DNA of 64,000 nucleotides, taken from Flavipsychrobacter stenotrophus. GTDB taxonomy: Bacteria > Bacteroidota > Bacteroidia > Chitinophagales > Chitinophagaceae. The translations under genes and the position numbers were made by a program. Of the stretch, positions 16,104 through 25,392 are shown one piece after another; the stretch's first letter is position 1, and each line of letters opens with the position of its first letter. The DNA lies in the NCBI RefSeq assembly GCF_002954265.1, contig NZ_PPSL01000007.1:62001-126000 (forward strand). Reading direction: 5' to 3'. The notes beneath the pieces are model-generated. The model saw only the letters and a list, made by a program, of their open reading frames with translations, was not told where the DNA came from and did no database searches.

Positions 16104-16307
16104 CTATTTTCCCGGAACTGGCTCTACAGGTGGCTGCACCTCCGGCCTCGATGGCACTTGTGTGATCTCTGGCTTATTCGGCTGCACAGGCATATCTGGC
16201 TTAGGTTCTCGCACCGGCTGCGGCATATTAGGTGGAATTTCCGGCTGCGATGGCTGCATAGGGATTTCCGGCATCTGTTCAAGAGTACTGCTTATATTGT
16301 AATGCAT
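16104..16307 (-). CDS. Small proline-rich protein
   Basis: A 67-aa protein, MHYNISSTLEQMPEIPMQP..., with about one third proline and a repeating P-E-I/V-x-P pattern (QPEIPPN, KPEITQV, RPEVQPP). It has no signal peptide or membrane segment. Such proline-rich mini-proteins occur in many Bacteroidota genomes without known function. It lies 62 bp downstream of the REC-histidine kinase on the same strand and upstream of a terminator, so cotranscription is likely. The strong amino-acid bias supports it being translated, but its short length keeps confidence moderate. Confidence 0.6.
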   Translation of the reverse strand: MHYNISSTLEQMPEIPMQPSQPEIPPNMPQPVREPKPDMPVQPNKPEITQVPSRPEVQPPVEPVPGK

Positions 16308-16369
16308 GGCTGTAATTTTTATTGCTGTGTTTACTTAAACTGTAAATACCGTGCCACTTGCACTATGCA

Positions 16370-17668
16370 TCAGTTCACAGCTTCGGCAATATCCTTTACT
16401 CCGCCAACCGGCAATGAAATGGAAAACGTTGCCCCTTCATCTATTTTGCTGGACGCAGATATATGGCCATGATGCAGCTCTACTATCTTCTTACATATAG
16501 ACAGCCCTATACCCGTCCCTTCAAATTTATCGGCACTGTTCAGCCTCTTGAACAACGTAAAGATCTCATCTGCATATTTCTGCTCAAAACCAATACCATT
16601 GTCCTTTACGTAGATAGTGTAATAGTCGCCACTTGGTTTACTATTTCGCTTCGATGTATTTACCTTAACCTGCTCGGCATATATCGTGATCTCAGGAGGC
16701 GCATTTTCTCTTGAAAACTTCAATGCATTCATAATAAGATTTTGAAATACTTGTCTGAACTGGCTTTGCACTATAGTAATGGTCGGCAGACTACCAATAT
16801 TTACTACTGCCTTCTTCTGCTCTATCGAGACCTCAAGGTCCGATATTATTCCCTGTAGCAGAACATTCAGATCGGTAGGCTCGAACACATCATCATTAAC
16901 TGCCGATCGCGAAAAAATGAGGATATTCTTTATCAATGCCCGCATCCGCTCTGCAGCCTTCATTATACGCATTATATAGTCATTGCTCTCCTCGTTCAGC
17001 ACATCCTTATACTTCAATGAAAACTTGTCGCTGAACAAAATGATCTTCCGCAACGGCTCCTGCAGGTCGTGTGATGCCACATAGGCAAATCGCTCCAGTT
17101 CTTCATTCGTCACTTTTAAGCGGTTGATGTTCTCCATTAACTGCATATTCAGCATCTTCACCTTTGCTTCAGAATTGATTCTGTCCTTGATCTCCTGTTC
17201 CAGCCGCTTATTCGCAGCTGCCATCTTCTGGTCCTGCGCTATCAACAAATGGTTCTTACGGTACAACTCTACAAAAACCGATACTTTGGCACGCAATAGT
17301 TCAGGGTTTACTGGCTTGTAGATGTAATCCACCCCGCCCATCTTATACCCCTTGAATACACTCTCGTCGCCATAGTCATTGGCAGTAACAAAGATGATGG
17401 GGATATGCTTAAGTTTATCCCGCTCATAGATAAGCGTTGCTGTCTCAAACCCATTAAGATCAGGCATCTGCACATCCATTAGTATCAGTGTAAAGTCTTC
17501 TTCTTTAAGCAATATCCTTAATGCTGCGCGGCCCGAATTGGCCGTGCGGATGATATAGCCATCCTGCTCCAGTATGGTCTCTATCGAAAACAAATTATCC
17601 TCCCTGTCATCAACTATCAGCAGTTTAATGTCAGACTTCACCGGATTTTCTGTCAATACTTTCTCCAT
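16370..17668 (-). CDS. Soluble response-regulator/histidine-kinase hybrid (REC-HisKA-HATPase)
   Basis: A 432-aa cytosolic signalling protein without membrane segments. Residues 14-130 are a receiver domain: acidic pair in LLIVDDRED, phospho-acceptor Asp65 in LMDVQMPD, conserved Lys118 in YIYKP. A coiled coil (about 140-190) leads to a HisKA domain with His200 in FAYVASHDLQEPLRK and an HATPase_c domain (NLIMNALKFSRE; DNGIGFEQKYADEIF; GTGIGLSICKKIVE). The REC-first order suggests that another kinase drives this one. It lies directly downstream of the poly-HAMP hybrid kinase on the same strand, the obvious partner. Two heptanucleotide repeat arrays occupy the upstream interval (17712-17845), which may influence expression. 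Confidence 0.92.
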   Translation of the reverse strand: MEKVLTENPVKSDIKLLIVDDREDNLFSIETILEQDGYIIRTANSGRAALRILLKEEDFTLILMDVQMPDLNGFETATLIYERDKLKHIPIIFVTANDYGDESVFKGYKMGGVDYIYKPVNPELLRAKVSVFVELYRKNHLLIAQDQKMAAANKRLEQEIKDRINSEAKVKMLNMQLMENINRLKVTNEELERFAYVASHDLQEPLRKIILFSDKFSLKYKDVLNEESNDYIMRIMKAAERMRALIKNILIFSRSAVNDDVFEPTDLNVLLQGIISDLEVSIEQKKAVVNIGSLPTITIVQSQFRQVFQNLIMNALKFSRENAPPEITIYAEQVKVNTSKRNSKPSGDYYTIYVKDNGIGFEQKYADEIFTLFKRLNSADKFEGTGIGLSICKKIVELHHGHISASSKIDEGATFSISLPVGGVKDIAEAVN

Positions 17669-17711
17669 ACTTTATACCTCTATTAGCATATACATTTATA
17701 CCCCAACTTCA

Positions 17712-17779
<68 letters not shown>

Positions 17780-17800
17780 TTAGACTATCTTACAACAACC

Positions 17801-17845
17801 ACTTACGACTTACGACTTATGACTTATGACTTATGACTTACGACT
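17801..17845. repeat. Heptanucleotide microsatellite (GACTTAY)n
   Basis: Five full GACTTAC/GACTTAT units with partial units on both sides, ending 3 bp from the stop codon of the poly-HAMP kinase. A second, different heptamer array in the same 180-bp spacer. Confidence 0.85.
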
Positions 17846-17848
17846 AAA

Positions 17849-20800
17849 TCACTTATACAACCACACCCTCATCAAAGACAATAACTGATCTATCTTCACC
17901 GGCTTGGTGATATAATCAGATGCCCCCGCCTCTATGCATTTCTCCCTGTCGCCCTTCATCGCCTTCGCCGTCACTGCTATTATAGGTAGGATACTGTTTT
18001 TATGCTCCCTGCGTATCTTCTGCGTGGTCTCATACCCATCCATCTCAGGCATCATAATATCCATCAGCACCATATCTATATTACTGTTTTCATTGAGAAT
18101 GTTGATCGCATCCTGGCCACTCTCTGCAGTAATGGTATTTATATTATACCGCTCAAATGCCGTGGTCAATGCAAACAGGTTTCTTACATCATCATCTACT
18201 ATCAGCACTCGCTTATCTGCCAGCACATCTTCTTTTAATCTCAGGTTCTCAATGATCCTTCTCTTTTCAGGTAACAGATCCTTATGATTAATGTGTAGAT
18301 GCATTATCGTTTCTTCCAGCAGCAGCTCCAGTGAGTTCACATTCTTCAGCAACACCCTGTTGGCAAACTGTTTCAACTGGGTCTTCTCTTTTGGCGAAAA
18401 GTCTTTGGCTGAGTAAACGATTACCGGCATTATCTGGTTTTTCTTGGCACTGTGTATCTCCATTACAAAATCCAGGCCGCTGATGTCGGGCAACATGTAA
18501 TCCACTATCACACAGTCGTATAAATTATTGGCGATCAGGTCCAGCGCATCTTTACCATTTGTTGCAATAGTAATTTGTATCGCCTCACCATTATCCAGCT
18601 CCTTCACTATCTGTGAACAGTCTATCTCATTGTCTTCCACAACCAGCAACTGCTTAGGGCCTTTGTCATTGAAGTCTACAATGTCATTGAACAATACCGA
18701 CAGTGCTTCATTTTTCAACGGTTTAAGATGAAAACTTCGCGCGCCTCTTTTCATTGCCAATATCCTGTTCTCTTCCCCCGATATAAGATGTACAGGTATG
18801 TGCCTGAAGTTCATATCATTCTTAAAGAGGTCCAGTATCTTCCAGCCACTCGCGTCGGGTAGCTTCACATCAAGTGTCACCGCTACAGGACTGTATTTAT
18901 TGGCAAGTTCAAATACGTCACCAAAGCTGGTAGCCACTATAGTTTTCAGGCCGCTCTCATGGGCCTTGTCTATCATTATCTTGGCAAAGCGCAGATCATC
19001 TTCTACCACCATCACTACCTTGTCGTTAGAGTTAATGTTGTTCCGGTCATCCCCGGTATGATTGATGATCTCATTCACTCCCTCAAGATCGCGCTCCGGC
19101 ATCTTTATAGATGGGATCGTCTGGAACGCCAGCTTCTCTTCATTCTGCGCCAACTCATATTCACTCAGTGCGATAGCAGATTGTTTTTCCTTCTTCATCA
19201 GCTTAGGATTGTATTCAATAGGCAGATACAATGTGAACACACTACCCTTGCCCACCTCGCTCTCCAATTCTATAGTACCACCTAGCAAGTCCGCAAGACC
19301 ACGACTGATGGATAATCCAAGACCGGTACCACCGTACTTACGACTGGTTGATCCCTCCGCCTGCTGGAATGCTTCGAAGATAATATTCTGCTTATCTCTC
19401 TGTATACCTATACCCGTATCCGTGATCTCAAATGCCACCACTTTCCTTGCCTGCTCCAGGCTCGGGTTACCCATCCTCCAGCTCTTGGTAGATTCGTAAA
19501 TGCGCAACTTCACCTCACCCTTTTCGGTGAATTTAAACGCATTAGAAAGCAAATTCTTAAGTATCTGGTTCAGTCGCTGTACATCTGTTTCAATGAGGTC
19601 CGGCAAGGTCGTTTCCTTGTCAATGATAAACCGGAGGCTCTTGCTTTCAGATACGTGTTTAAATGTGGTCTCTACAAATGTGGTGATCTCATTGATGCGC
19701 ACATTAATGAAGTCAGCCGATATATAGCCCGACTCGATCTTCGACAAGTCAAGGATATCATTAATGAGTTGTATCAGGTCATCACCACAACTATGAATGG
19801 TCTTCGCAAAACGCACCTGCTTTTCGGTAAGATTACCTTCCTGGTTCTCGAAAAGTTGTTGCGCAAGGATCAGCAATGAGTTGAGCGGCGTACGCAGCTC
19901 GTGAGACATGTTGGCCAGGAACTCTGACTTGTACTTGGAAGTAAGTGTCAACTGCTCGGCCTTTTCTTCCAACGATCTTCTGGCCTCTTCCACTTCCTTA
20001 TTCTTATTCTCTACCTCTTCCTTCTGCTTCACAAGCAGGTGCGCCTTATCCTGCAGCTCTTCATTCGTTCTCTTCAGCTCGTCTGCCAGCGATGTTGACT
20101 GTTCCAGCAGATGCTCTGTACGGGTATTGGTCTCGATCGTATTCAGTACTATTCCCAGGCTCTCTGTCAACTGGCCAAGGAAGTCAAGGTGCGTTTCATT
20201 GAACACATCAAAAGATGCCAATTCAATTACCGCTTTGATTTCTTTTTCAAACAATACCGGCAATATTATCAGGTTCAATGGCGTCGCCTCACCCAGTCCC
20301 GACCCTATCTTCACATACCCTTGCGGCACATTAGAAAGGAGTATCTTTTCCTTTTCGAGTGCGCACTGCCCTACAAGCCCTTCTCCCAATCCGAACTCTC
20401 GCTTAATGTTGATGTCATCCCTATATGCATAGGCAGAAAATAGTTTCAACGTACTGCTGTTAAAATCTTCATCTGTTTCCAGAATATAGAACATACCATG
20501 CTGTGCATTGACCACCTGTGCCAGCTCGGAAAGGATACGACGTGTTACCGTATTCAGATCTTTCTGGCCTTGCAGCATTTGTGTAAACTTGGCCAGGTTA
20601 GATTTCAGCCAGTCCTGCTCCTGGTTACGTAGTGTCGTTTCTTTCAGGTTGGCGATCATCTGGTTGATGGTATCTTTCAGCTCTTCCACCTCACCCTCTG
20701 CGTTTACACGTATCATACGGGTAAGGTCACCTTTCGTTACCGCCGATGCCACCTCCGATATCGCACGTACCTGCGTCGTCAGATTTTCTGCCAGCTGGTT

Positions 20801-22174
20801 CACATTCTCAGTGAGGTTCTTCCATATACCTGATGCACCCGGCACATTGGCCTGTCCACCCAATCGTCCATCTACACCCACCTCACGGGCTACCGTTGTC
20901 ACCTGGTCGGCAAATACCGCAAGGGTATCGATCATTTCATTAATAGTATCTGTCAATTGTGCCACCTCACCACGCGAGCTGATAGACAGCTTTTGTTTCA
21001 GGTTACCCGTAGCCACCGATGTTACCACCTTGGCAATACCACGCACCTGGCTGGTAAGGTTAGATGCCATCATGTTCACCGAGTCCGTAAGGTCTTTCCA
21101 TGTACCGGCCACACCCTTCACTTCTGCCTGTCCGCCCAGCTTACCTTCCGTCCCCACTTCACGCGCCACACGCGTCACCTCAAAGGCGAAGGAGTTCAGC
21201 TGATCTACCATCGTATTGATGGTATTTTTAAGGTCAAATATTTCCCCCTTTACGTCAATAGTTACTTTTTTGGAAAGGTCACCACTTGCCACCGCTTTCG
21301 TTACCTCGGCAATGTTACGCACCTGGCTGGTAAGGTTACCCGTCATCTGGTTCACCGAGTCCGTAAGGTCTTTCCATGTACCCGCTACACCCGGCACAAA
21401 TGCCTGTCCACCTAGCTTACCATCTGTACCCACCTCACGGGCCACACGCGTCACTTCACTTGCGAACGCTCTCAACTGATCCACCATCGTATTCAGTGTC
21501 TCTTTCAATTGAAGGATCTCACCACGAACATCCACAGTTATCTTTCGACTCATATCACCATTCGCCACCGCAATGGCCACATTGGCAATGTTACGTACCT
21601 GGTCGGTAAGGTTACCGGCCATCTGGTTTACCGAGTCGGTCAAGTCTTTCCATGTACCTGCCACTCCTTTCACCTTTGCTTGTCCACCCAGCTTACCTTC
21701 TGTACCTACTTCCAGCGCCACACGTGTTACTTCACTTGCGAATGAGTTCAGCTGATCCTCCATCGTATTGATCGTATTCTTCAGCTCCAATATCTCACCT
21801 TCTACATCCACTGTGATCTTTTTAGAGAGGTCACCATTCGCCACCGCTGTTGTTACCTCGGCAATGTTACGTACCTGCGCCGTTAGGTTACTGGCCATCT
21901 GATTCACGCTATAGGTAAGGTCTTTCCATACACCTCCAACGCCTTTCACCGTAGCCTGGCCGCCCAACTTACCTTCCGATCCTACCTCACGCGCCACACG
22001 CGTCACTTCCGACCCAAAGGAGTTCAACTGATCCACCATCGTATTGATAGTTCGTTTCAGCTCCAGTATCTCACCCTGCACATCCACCGTTATTTTCTTC
22101 GACAAGTCACCGTTTGCCACGGCCGTTGTTACATCGGCAATGTTTCGCACCTGTGCCGTCAGGTTACCCGCCAT
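17849..22174 (-). CDS. Poly-HAMP hybrid histidine kinase, C-terminal part (after frameshift)
   Basis: A 1,441-aa frame beginning [14 protein letters not shown]; the gene really starts at 23720 and is interrupted by a frameshift at 22209-22214. It begins with the remaining five of nine HAMP-pair repeats (about 92 aa each; landmarks [11 protein letters not shown] and [11 protein letters not shown]), then a GAF-type domain (about 550-680), coiled coil, HisKA with His758 in [14 protein letters not shown], HATPase_c ([38 protein letters not shown]), and three receiver domains, REC1 (TLDVKLPD), REC2 (IVDYMLPD) and REC3 (LMDIMMPE...YITKPV). No membrane segment was seen, so it is cytosolic. The architecture recalls fungal group III (NIK1-type) osmosensing kinases. 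Phosphate would pass from His758 to the REC domains, perhaps also to the neighbouring REC-kinase. Confidence 0.9.
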   Translation of the reverse strand: MAGNLTAQVRNIADVTTAVANGDLSKKITVDVQGEILELKRTINTMVDQLNSFGSEVTRVAREVGSEGKLGGQATVKGVGGVWKDLTYSVNQMASNLTAQVRNIAEVTTAVANGDLSKKITVDVEGEILELKNTINTMEDQLNSFASEVTRVALEVGTEGKLGGQAKVKGVAGTWKDLTDSVNQMAGNLTDQVRNIANVAIAVANGDMSRKITVDVRGEILQLKETLNTMVDQLRAFASEVTRVAREVGTDGKLGGQAFVPGVAGTWKDLTDSVNQMTGNLTSQVRNIAEVTKAVASGDLSKKVTIDVKGEIFDLKNTINTMVDQLNSFAFEVTRVAREVGTEGKLGGQAEVKGVAGTWKDLTDSVNMMASNLTSQVRGIAKVVTSVATGNLKQKLSISSRGEVAQLTDTINEMIDTLAVFADQVTTVAREVGVDGRLGGQANVPGASGIWKNLTENVNQLAENLTTQVRAISEVASAVTKGDLTRMIRVNAEGEVEELKDTINQMIANLKETTLRNQEQDWLKSNLAKFTQMLQGQKDLNTVTRRILSELAQVVNAQHGMFYILETDEDFNSSTLKLFSAYAYRDDINIKREFGLGEGLVGQCALEKEKILLSNVPQGYVKIGSGLGEATPLNLIILPVLFEKEIKAVIELASFDVFNETHLDFLGQLTESLGIVLNTIETNTRTEHLLEQSTSLADELKRTNEELQDKAHLLVKQKEEVENKNKEVEEARRSLEEKAEQLTLTSKYKSEFLANMSHELRTPLNSLLILAQQLFENQEGNLTEKQVRFAKTIHSCGDDLIQLINDILDLSKIESGYISADFINVRINEITTFVETTFKHVSESKSLRFIIDKETTLPDLIETDVQRLNQILKNLLSNAFKFTEKGEVKLRIYESTKSWRMGNPSLEQARKVVAFEITDTGIGIQRDKQNIIFEAFQQAEGSTSRKYGGTGLGLSISRGLADLLGGTIELESEVGKGSVFTLYLPIEYNPKLMKKEKQSAIALSEYELAQNEEKLAFQTIPSIKMPERDLEGVNEIINHTGDDRNNINSNDKVVMVVEDDLRFAKIMIDKAHESGLKTIVATSFGDVFELANKYSPVAVTLDVKLPDASGWKILDLFKNDMNFRHIPVHLISGEENRILAMKRGARSFHLKPLKNEALSVLFNDIVDFNDKGPKQLLVVEDNEIDCSQIVKELDNGEAIQITIATNGKDALDLIANNLYDCVIVDYMLPDISGLDFVMEIHSAKKNQIMPVIVYSAKDFSPKEKTQLKQFANRVLLKNVNSLELLLEETIMHLHINHKDLLPEKRRIIENLRLKEDVLADKRVLIVDDDVRNLFALTTAFERYNINTITAESGQDAINILNENSNIDMVLMDIMMPEMDGYETTQKIRREHKNSILPIIAVTAKAMKGDREKCIEAGASDYITKPVKIDQLLSLMRVWLYK

Positions 22175-23130
22175 CTGGTTTACCGAATCGGTAAGGTCTT
22201 TCCATACACCCCCCTACTCCTTCCACCGTTGCCTGGCCACCCAGCTTACCCTCGCTACCCACCTCACGGGCCACACGCGTTACTTCCGACCCGAATGAGT
22301 TGAGCTGGTCAACCATTGTATTGATCGTATCTTTTAGTTCTAATATTTCTCCCTTTACATCCACGGTTATCTTGCGGCTCAGATCACCCTTGGCAACAGC
22401 AGTAGTCACCTCCGCAATGTTACGCACCTGTGCCGTCAGGTTACTACCCATCTGGTTCACCGAGTCAGTAAGGTCTTTCCATACACCGGCCACACCCTTC
22501 ACCTCAGCCTGTCCGCCCAACTTACCTTCACTACCCACCTCACGCGCCACACGTGTTACCTCGGCTGAGAATGAGTTCAGCTGATCCACCATGGTATTGA
22601 TCGTATATTTCAACTCAGAGATCTCTCCCTTTACGTCCACCGTAATTTTCTTCGAAAGGTCACCACGGGCCACTGCTATCGTCACCTCTGCAATGTTTCT
22701 CACCTGGCCCGTCAGGTTACTCGCCATCTGGTTCACCGAATCGGTTAAGTCTTTCCACGTGCCGCCAATACCCCTTACCTGTGCCTGTCCACCCAGCTTA
22801 CCTTCCGTACCCACCTCCAGCGCCACACGCGTTACTTCACTTGAGAATGAGTTCAACTGATCCACCATCGTGTTGATGGTATTCTTTAATTCCTGTATTT
22901 CCCCTTTTACGTCAACCGTAATTTTCCTTGATAAGTCTCCCTTTGCTACAGATGTAGTTACTTCCGCAATGTTTCTTACCTGTGCGGTAAGGTTACTCGC
23001 CATTTGGTTTACTGAGTCGGTAAGATCCTTCCATACACCACCCACGCCCTTTACCGTGGCCTGTCCACCCAGCTTACCCTCTGTACCCACTTCAAGCGCC
23101 ACACGCGTTACCTCCATCGAGAAGAGGTTC
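20640..23130 (-). repeat. 276-bp tandem repeat array coding for HAMP pairs
   Basis: Nine in-frame tandem units of 276 bp (92 aa), each encoding two HAMP-like segments. The spacing is exact, for example the Asn-Thr-Met-Val-Asp-Gln segment recurs at about 22028, 22304 and 22580. Neighbouring units are near-identical in DNA, which favours recombination, copy-number change and assembly collapse. Confidence 0.85.
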
Positions 23131-23720
23131 AGCTGCTTCACCATATCATTTACTTCCTTGGCAATACGGGCAAACTCTCCCTGCAGCACATGGTCGCCTA
23201 TCTGCAGCGGCATCTGCTGGCTCAGGTTTCCCTTGGCCACCGAACTGATAACCCCCGCTATCTCAATGGTTGGATGCACCAGGTCTGATATCAATGTATT
23301 CAATGCATCTACCCCATTGCTCCACGATCCCTTTGCGAATGGAACATCGATACGGTGTGTCAGTTTACCATGCTTACCAATAGTGTTACTGGCGCGGGTA
23401 AACTCATGGGTCATCTTCTGATTCATGAAAATGATCTCATTCAGCGTATCGCAGATCTTACCGCTGATCCCCACCTGGTCTATAGGCATACGCACATCAA
23501 AATTCCCATTCCTCACTTCTATGAGTATTCTGAGGAGTTCTTTATCCAATACCTCCTGCGGACTCACCTGGTAAAATGATTCATACTCAGGCTGATAAAC
23601 AGGTTTTGTCCGCGCTTTTTTTATGCGTTTCGGTGTTGGTATCTCAGCAGCCTCTTCTTTCGGAAGCACTGTCTCGCCTGCATTTGCAGCGTTAAGGAGG
23701 TTTTTATCTACGGTGTCCAT
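22164..23720 (-). CDS. Poly-HAMP hybrid histidine kinase, N-terminal part (before frameshift)
   Basis: A 518-aa frame from the ATG at 23720. The first 60 residues are Lys/Pro-rich and disordered-looking; then divergent HAMP-like segments ([34 protein letters not shown]) lead into regular HAMP-pair repeats ([11 protein letters not shown]...[15 protein letters not shown]). The frame ends abnormally in [16 protein letters not shown], a wrong-frame reading of [16 protein letters not shown], which then resumes in the next frame. The cause is a run of six C on the plus strand at 22209-22214 where five would keep the frame. The joined protein would be about 1,950 aa. No signal peptide or membrane helix: a soluble sensor whose HAMP array presumably relays conformational changes. 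Confidence 0.88.
   Translation of the reverse strand: MDTVDKNLLNAANAGETVLPKEEAAEIPTPKRIKKARTKPVYQPEYESFYQVSPQEVLDKELLRILIEVRNGNFDVRMPIDQVGISGKICDTLNEIIFMNQKMTHEFTRASNTIGKHGKLTHRIDVPFAKGSWSNGVDALNTLISDLVHPTIEIAGVISSVAKGNLSQQMPLQIGDHVLQGEFARIAKEVNDMVKQLNLFSMEVTRVALEVGTEGKLGGQATVKGVGGVWKDLTDSVNQMASNLTAQVRNIAEVTTSVAKGDLSRKITVDVKGEIQELKNTINTMVDQLNSFSSEVTRVALEVGTEGKLGGQAQVRGIGGTWKDLTDSVNQMASNLTGQVRNIAEVTIAVARGDLSKKITVDVKGEISELKYTINTMVDQLNSFSAEVTRVAREVGSEGKLGGQAEVKGVAGVWKDLTDSVNQMGSNLTAQVRNIAEVTTAVAKGDLSRKITVDVKGEILELKDTINTMVDQLNSFGSEVTRVAREVGSEGKLGGQATVEGVGGCMERPYRFGKPDGG
22209..22214 (-). other. Frameshift site: homopolymer C6 (G6 on coding strand)
   Basis: On the coding strand GTA GGG GGG TGT gives V-G-G-C; removing one G gives GTA GGG GGT GTA TGG (V-G-G-V-W), the sequence found in every other repeat. 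One extra base in this run separates the two kinase fragments. Confidence 0.85.
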
Positions 23721-23915
23721 AACAAATAGATTTGGCCAGTATGAAACAATATAAATATTACAATAAATATATTTTCAATATCTAAATCAAACTTTCAAAA
23801 CTGTGGAAAAATGTGGAATGTGGGAATGTGTTAAAAAATCATGCCACGCTCATTGTGCTTTGTTTATCAAAACTTTGTATCGTACTCGTCCTCACCTCGT
23901 GCTGGGCGCAGACCT

Positions 23916-24097
23916 CAAGTGTCCGAAACGCGATAAAACAGATCTGAAAGACCGAAATATAATAGCCCGGGGTGTAGCCCCGGATATTAAAAAAGGAAGT
24001 GAGCCTAGCCCTGAAGGCCTGCCTGCCGGTAGGCACGGGCGAAAGAAGTTACATTATATGGGGAGTTTGTTACAGAAAATGAAGTTTAGAACACTTG
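23916..24097. repeat. Inverted-repeat-bounded three-hairpin element, copy 2
   Basis: A 182-bp unit with ends CAAGTGTCC and GAACACTTG, matching the copy at 14761-14921 along its whole length. It is about 21 bp longer because a small palindrome, GCCTGCCTGCCGGTAGGC, sits at 24017-24034 inside the loop/arm of the third hairpin (AGCCCTGAAG | GGGC). Confidence 0.75.
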
Positions 24098-24098
24098 T

Positions 24099-24145
24099 GG
24101 ACGCAGACTCTTTCTACGTCCGACTGGTTACCAGTCTCCAGACTG
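24099..24145. repeat. REP-like hairpin block
   Basis: Contains GGACGCAGACTC...CTACGTCC (24099-24121), the palindrome ACTGGTTACCAGT (24123-24135) and CAGTCTCCAGACTG (24132-24145). A related block in inverted orientation is at 46365-46412, and the TCTYCAGA centre is shared with 12089-12135. Confidence 0.6.
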
Positions 24146-24398
24146 ACACGTCGGGACGGTTCACTTTGAGTACGGACCCACACCCCATCACACACAAAAT
24201 AATTTCCATATCATCCAAAAACACCCTAATCACACACCCACCAAAAACAACTTATCCACAAATTTCAAAATCGCTGAGGGCATTGAAAGACAATAAATTA
24301 ACCCATTTTCACCAACCATGAATGTGGATAACAATTGATTGTTAATTTGCACATGTTATTTTCCCTAAGTAGTTTTACGCCCTCAAAAGATAAACTAT

Positions 24399-25043
24399 AT
24401 GCTATCATCGCAATTCAACCCCACCGCCATTCCGGCCATCATTGCCGACAATTTCTGCACTCAGTTACTCTCCATCCAAAACGCGCTCTTCGCACGCCCG
24501 GCAGCCGAACAGATTCCCACCCAACAGGAGATCAACATGCACACAAAACTGCTCACCAACGTTATCAAGATCAAGAAATTCAACGCTACCGACCACGTAG
24601 CTAAGTTCATGACCACCTTCTGCAGCTTCCTGGCTAAAGATGACAAGGAACTGTCAAAAATTATAGCCCAAAAGTACATGCAGTTTATGGGCCTCGACAC
24701 TGCCGAAACAGAGATAGAGCCAACTTCCAAGGCACTAAAACAAACCCGTGAAGAACCCGCGCCCCTACCCGCCGACGCACTAAAAACAGAAGAACGCCCC
24801 TACGACTACTTCGACAAATACAAGCACTTGCTCGAAGATTACCGTTATGGCAACAAAGACTCGATAGTCGACATAGGTGAAAAACAATACAACAAACAAT
24901 GCGTGGAATATAACCTACTCCAGTACACCCTTCCCGAAGCCGACCGCAGGTTCATCCCCGATCCCGGAGATTACCATGCACAGATCGACCACGAACAAAC
25001 CATAAAACAAATAGAACGGTATTTACGCTCACGGGCAGCATAG
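24399..25043 (+). CDS. Hypothetical protein, 214 aa
   Basis: Not recognised. The protein is soluble, without signal peptide or membrane segment. The N-terminal half looks helical (IPAIIADNFCTQLLSIQNALFA; HVAKFMTTFCSFLAKDDKELSKIIAQKYMQF), a Pro/Glu-rich linker follows at about 105-130, then an aromatic and acidic C-terminal half (YDYFDKYKHLLEDYRYG; a YNLLQYTLPEADRRF segment) ending in a basic helix, QIERYLRSRAA. Codon use resembles its neighbours. It is flanked on both sides by repeat-filled gaps and appears monocistronic. It may be restricted to close relatives. Confidence 0.7.
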   Translation: MLSSQFNPTAIPAIIADNFCTQLLSIQNALFARPAAEQIPTQQEINMHTKLLTNVIKIKKFNATDHVAKFMTTFCSFLAKDDKELSKIIAQKYMQFMGLDTAETEIEPTSKALKQTREEPAPLPADALKTEERPYDYFDKYKHLLEDYRYGNKDSIVDIGEKQYNKQCVEYNLLQYTLPEADRRFIPDPGDYHAQIDHEQTIKQIERYLRSRAA

Positions 25044-25128
25044 CCGCAATACTGATCCTCAATTAGAATAACCGAATCCAGCACCAGAAAAAGCATTACA
25101 TATCATATCAATATCAATAATCACGAAT

Positions 25129-25208
25129 AGCTCTGAAAGAGCTAACTCAATAGCGTAGGGCGTTAGCCCTACGTATAAAACACCCCTTGAAATAAGCTCT
25201 GAAAGAGC
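25129..25208. repeat. TGAA-loop hairpin triplet
   Basis: AGCTCTGAAAGAGCT (25129-25143), CGTAGGGCGTTAGCCCTACG (25154-25173) and AGCTCTGAAAGAGC (25195-25208). The order of hairpins (TGAA loop, GTTA loop, TGAA loop) mirrors the order inside the 161-bp element although the arm sequences differ. Confidence 0.7.
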
Positions 25209-25326
25209 GTACTCCTATATAGGCAACAACAATGTCCTTAACTTATGTCATTGCCCCGTAGGAGTTACCCTATCCCTACATGCCCAATATCACTACAGAT
25301 CATAATTCCAACATATAAAGTCTAAC

Positions 25327-25356
25327 TTTATTTTCACACTTGAAAAAGTATATTTG
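25327..25356 (+). promoter_or_regulatory. Possible Bacteroidota promoter for the 25393 gene
   Basis: TATATTTG at 25349-25356 is a full match to the TAnnTTTG -7 box; a TTT at 25327-25329, 19 nt further up, is a weak -33 box. It lies 36 bp ahead of the start codon. Confidence 0.5.
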
Positions 25357-25392
25357 TAAAAAACATACCCGGCCACGGCAGGAAAATTCTAT

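Larger units (their letters stand above)
23721..24398. other. Gene-free stretch filled by repeats
   Basis: About 680 bp between the kinase start and the next gene. It contains the second copy of the inverted-repeat hairpin element (23916-24097) and, immediately adjoining it, a REP-like block (24099-24145). The remaining sequence is AT-rich and should hold the promoters of both flanking genes; TTAATTTG at 24342-24349 is a near match to the -7 consensus for the plus-strand gene. Confidence 0.6.
25044..25392. other. Gene-free stretch with hairpin repeats
   Basis: About 350 bp holding the TGAA-loop hairpin group at 25129-25208 and a loose relative of the TTACATGT repeat near 25230-25290. The last 65 bp contain a promoter-like TATATTTG at 25349-25356. 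Confidence 0.6.

Noticed and set aside
20508-22860. Long plus-strand ORFs across the HAMP array
   Set aside because: Periodic opposite-strand shadows of the 276-bp repeat.
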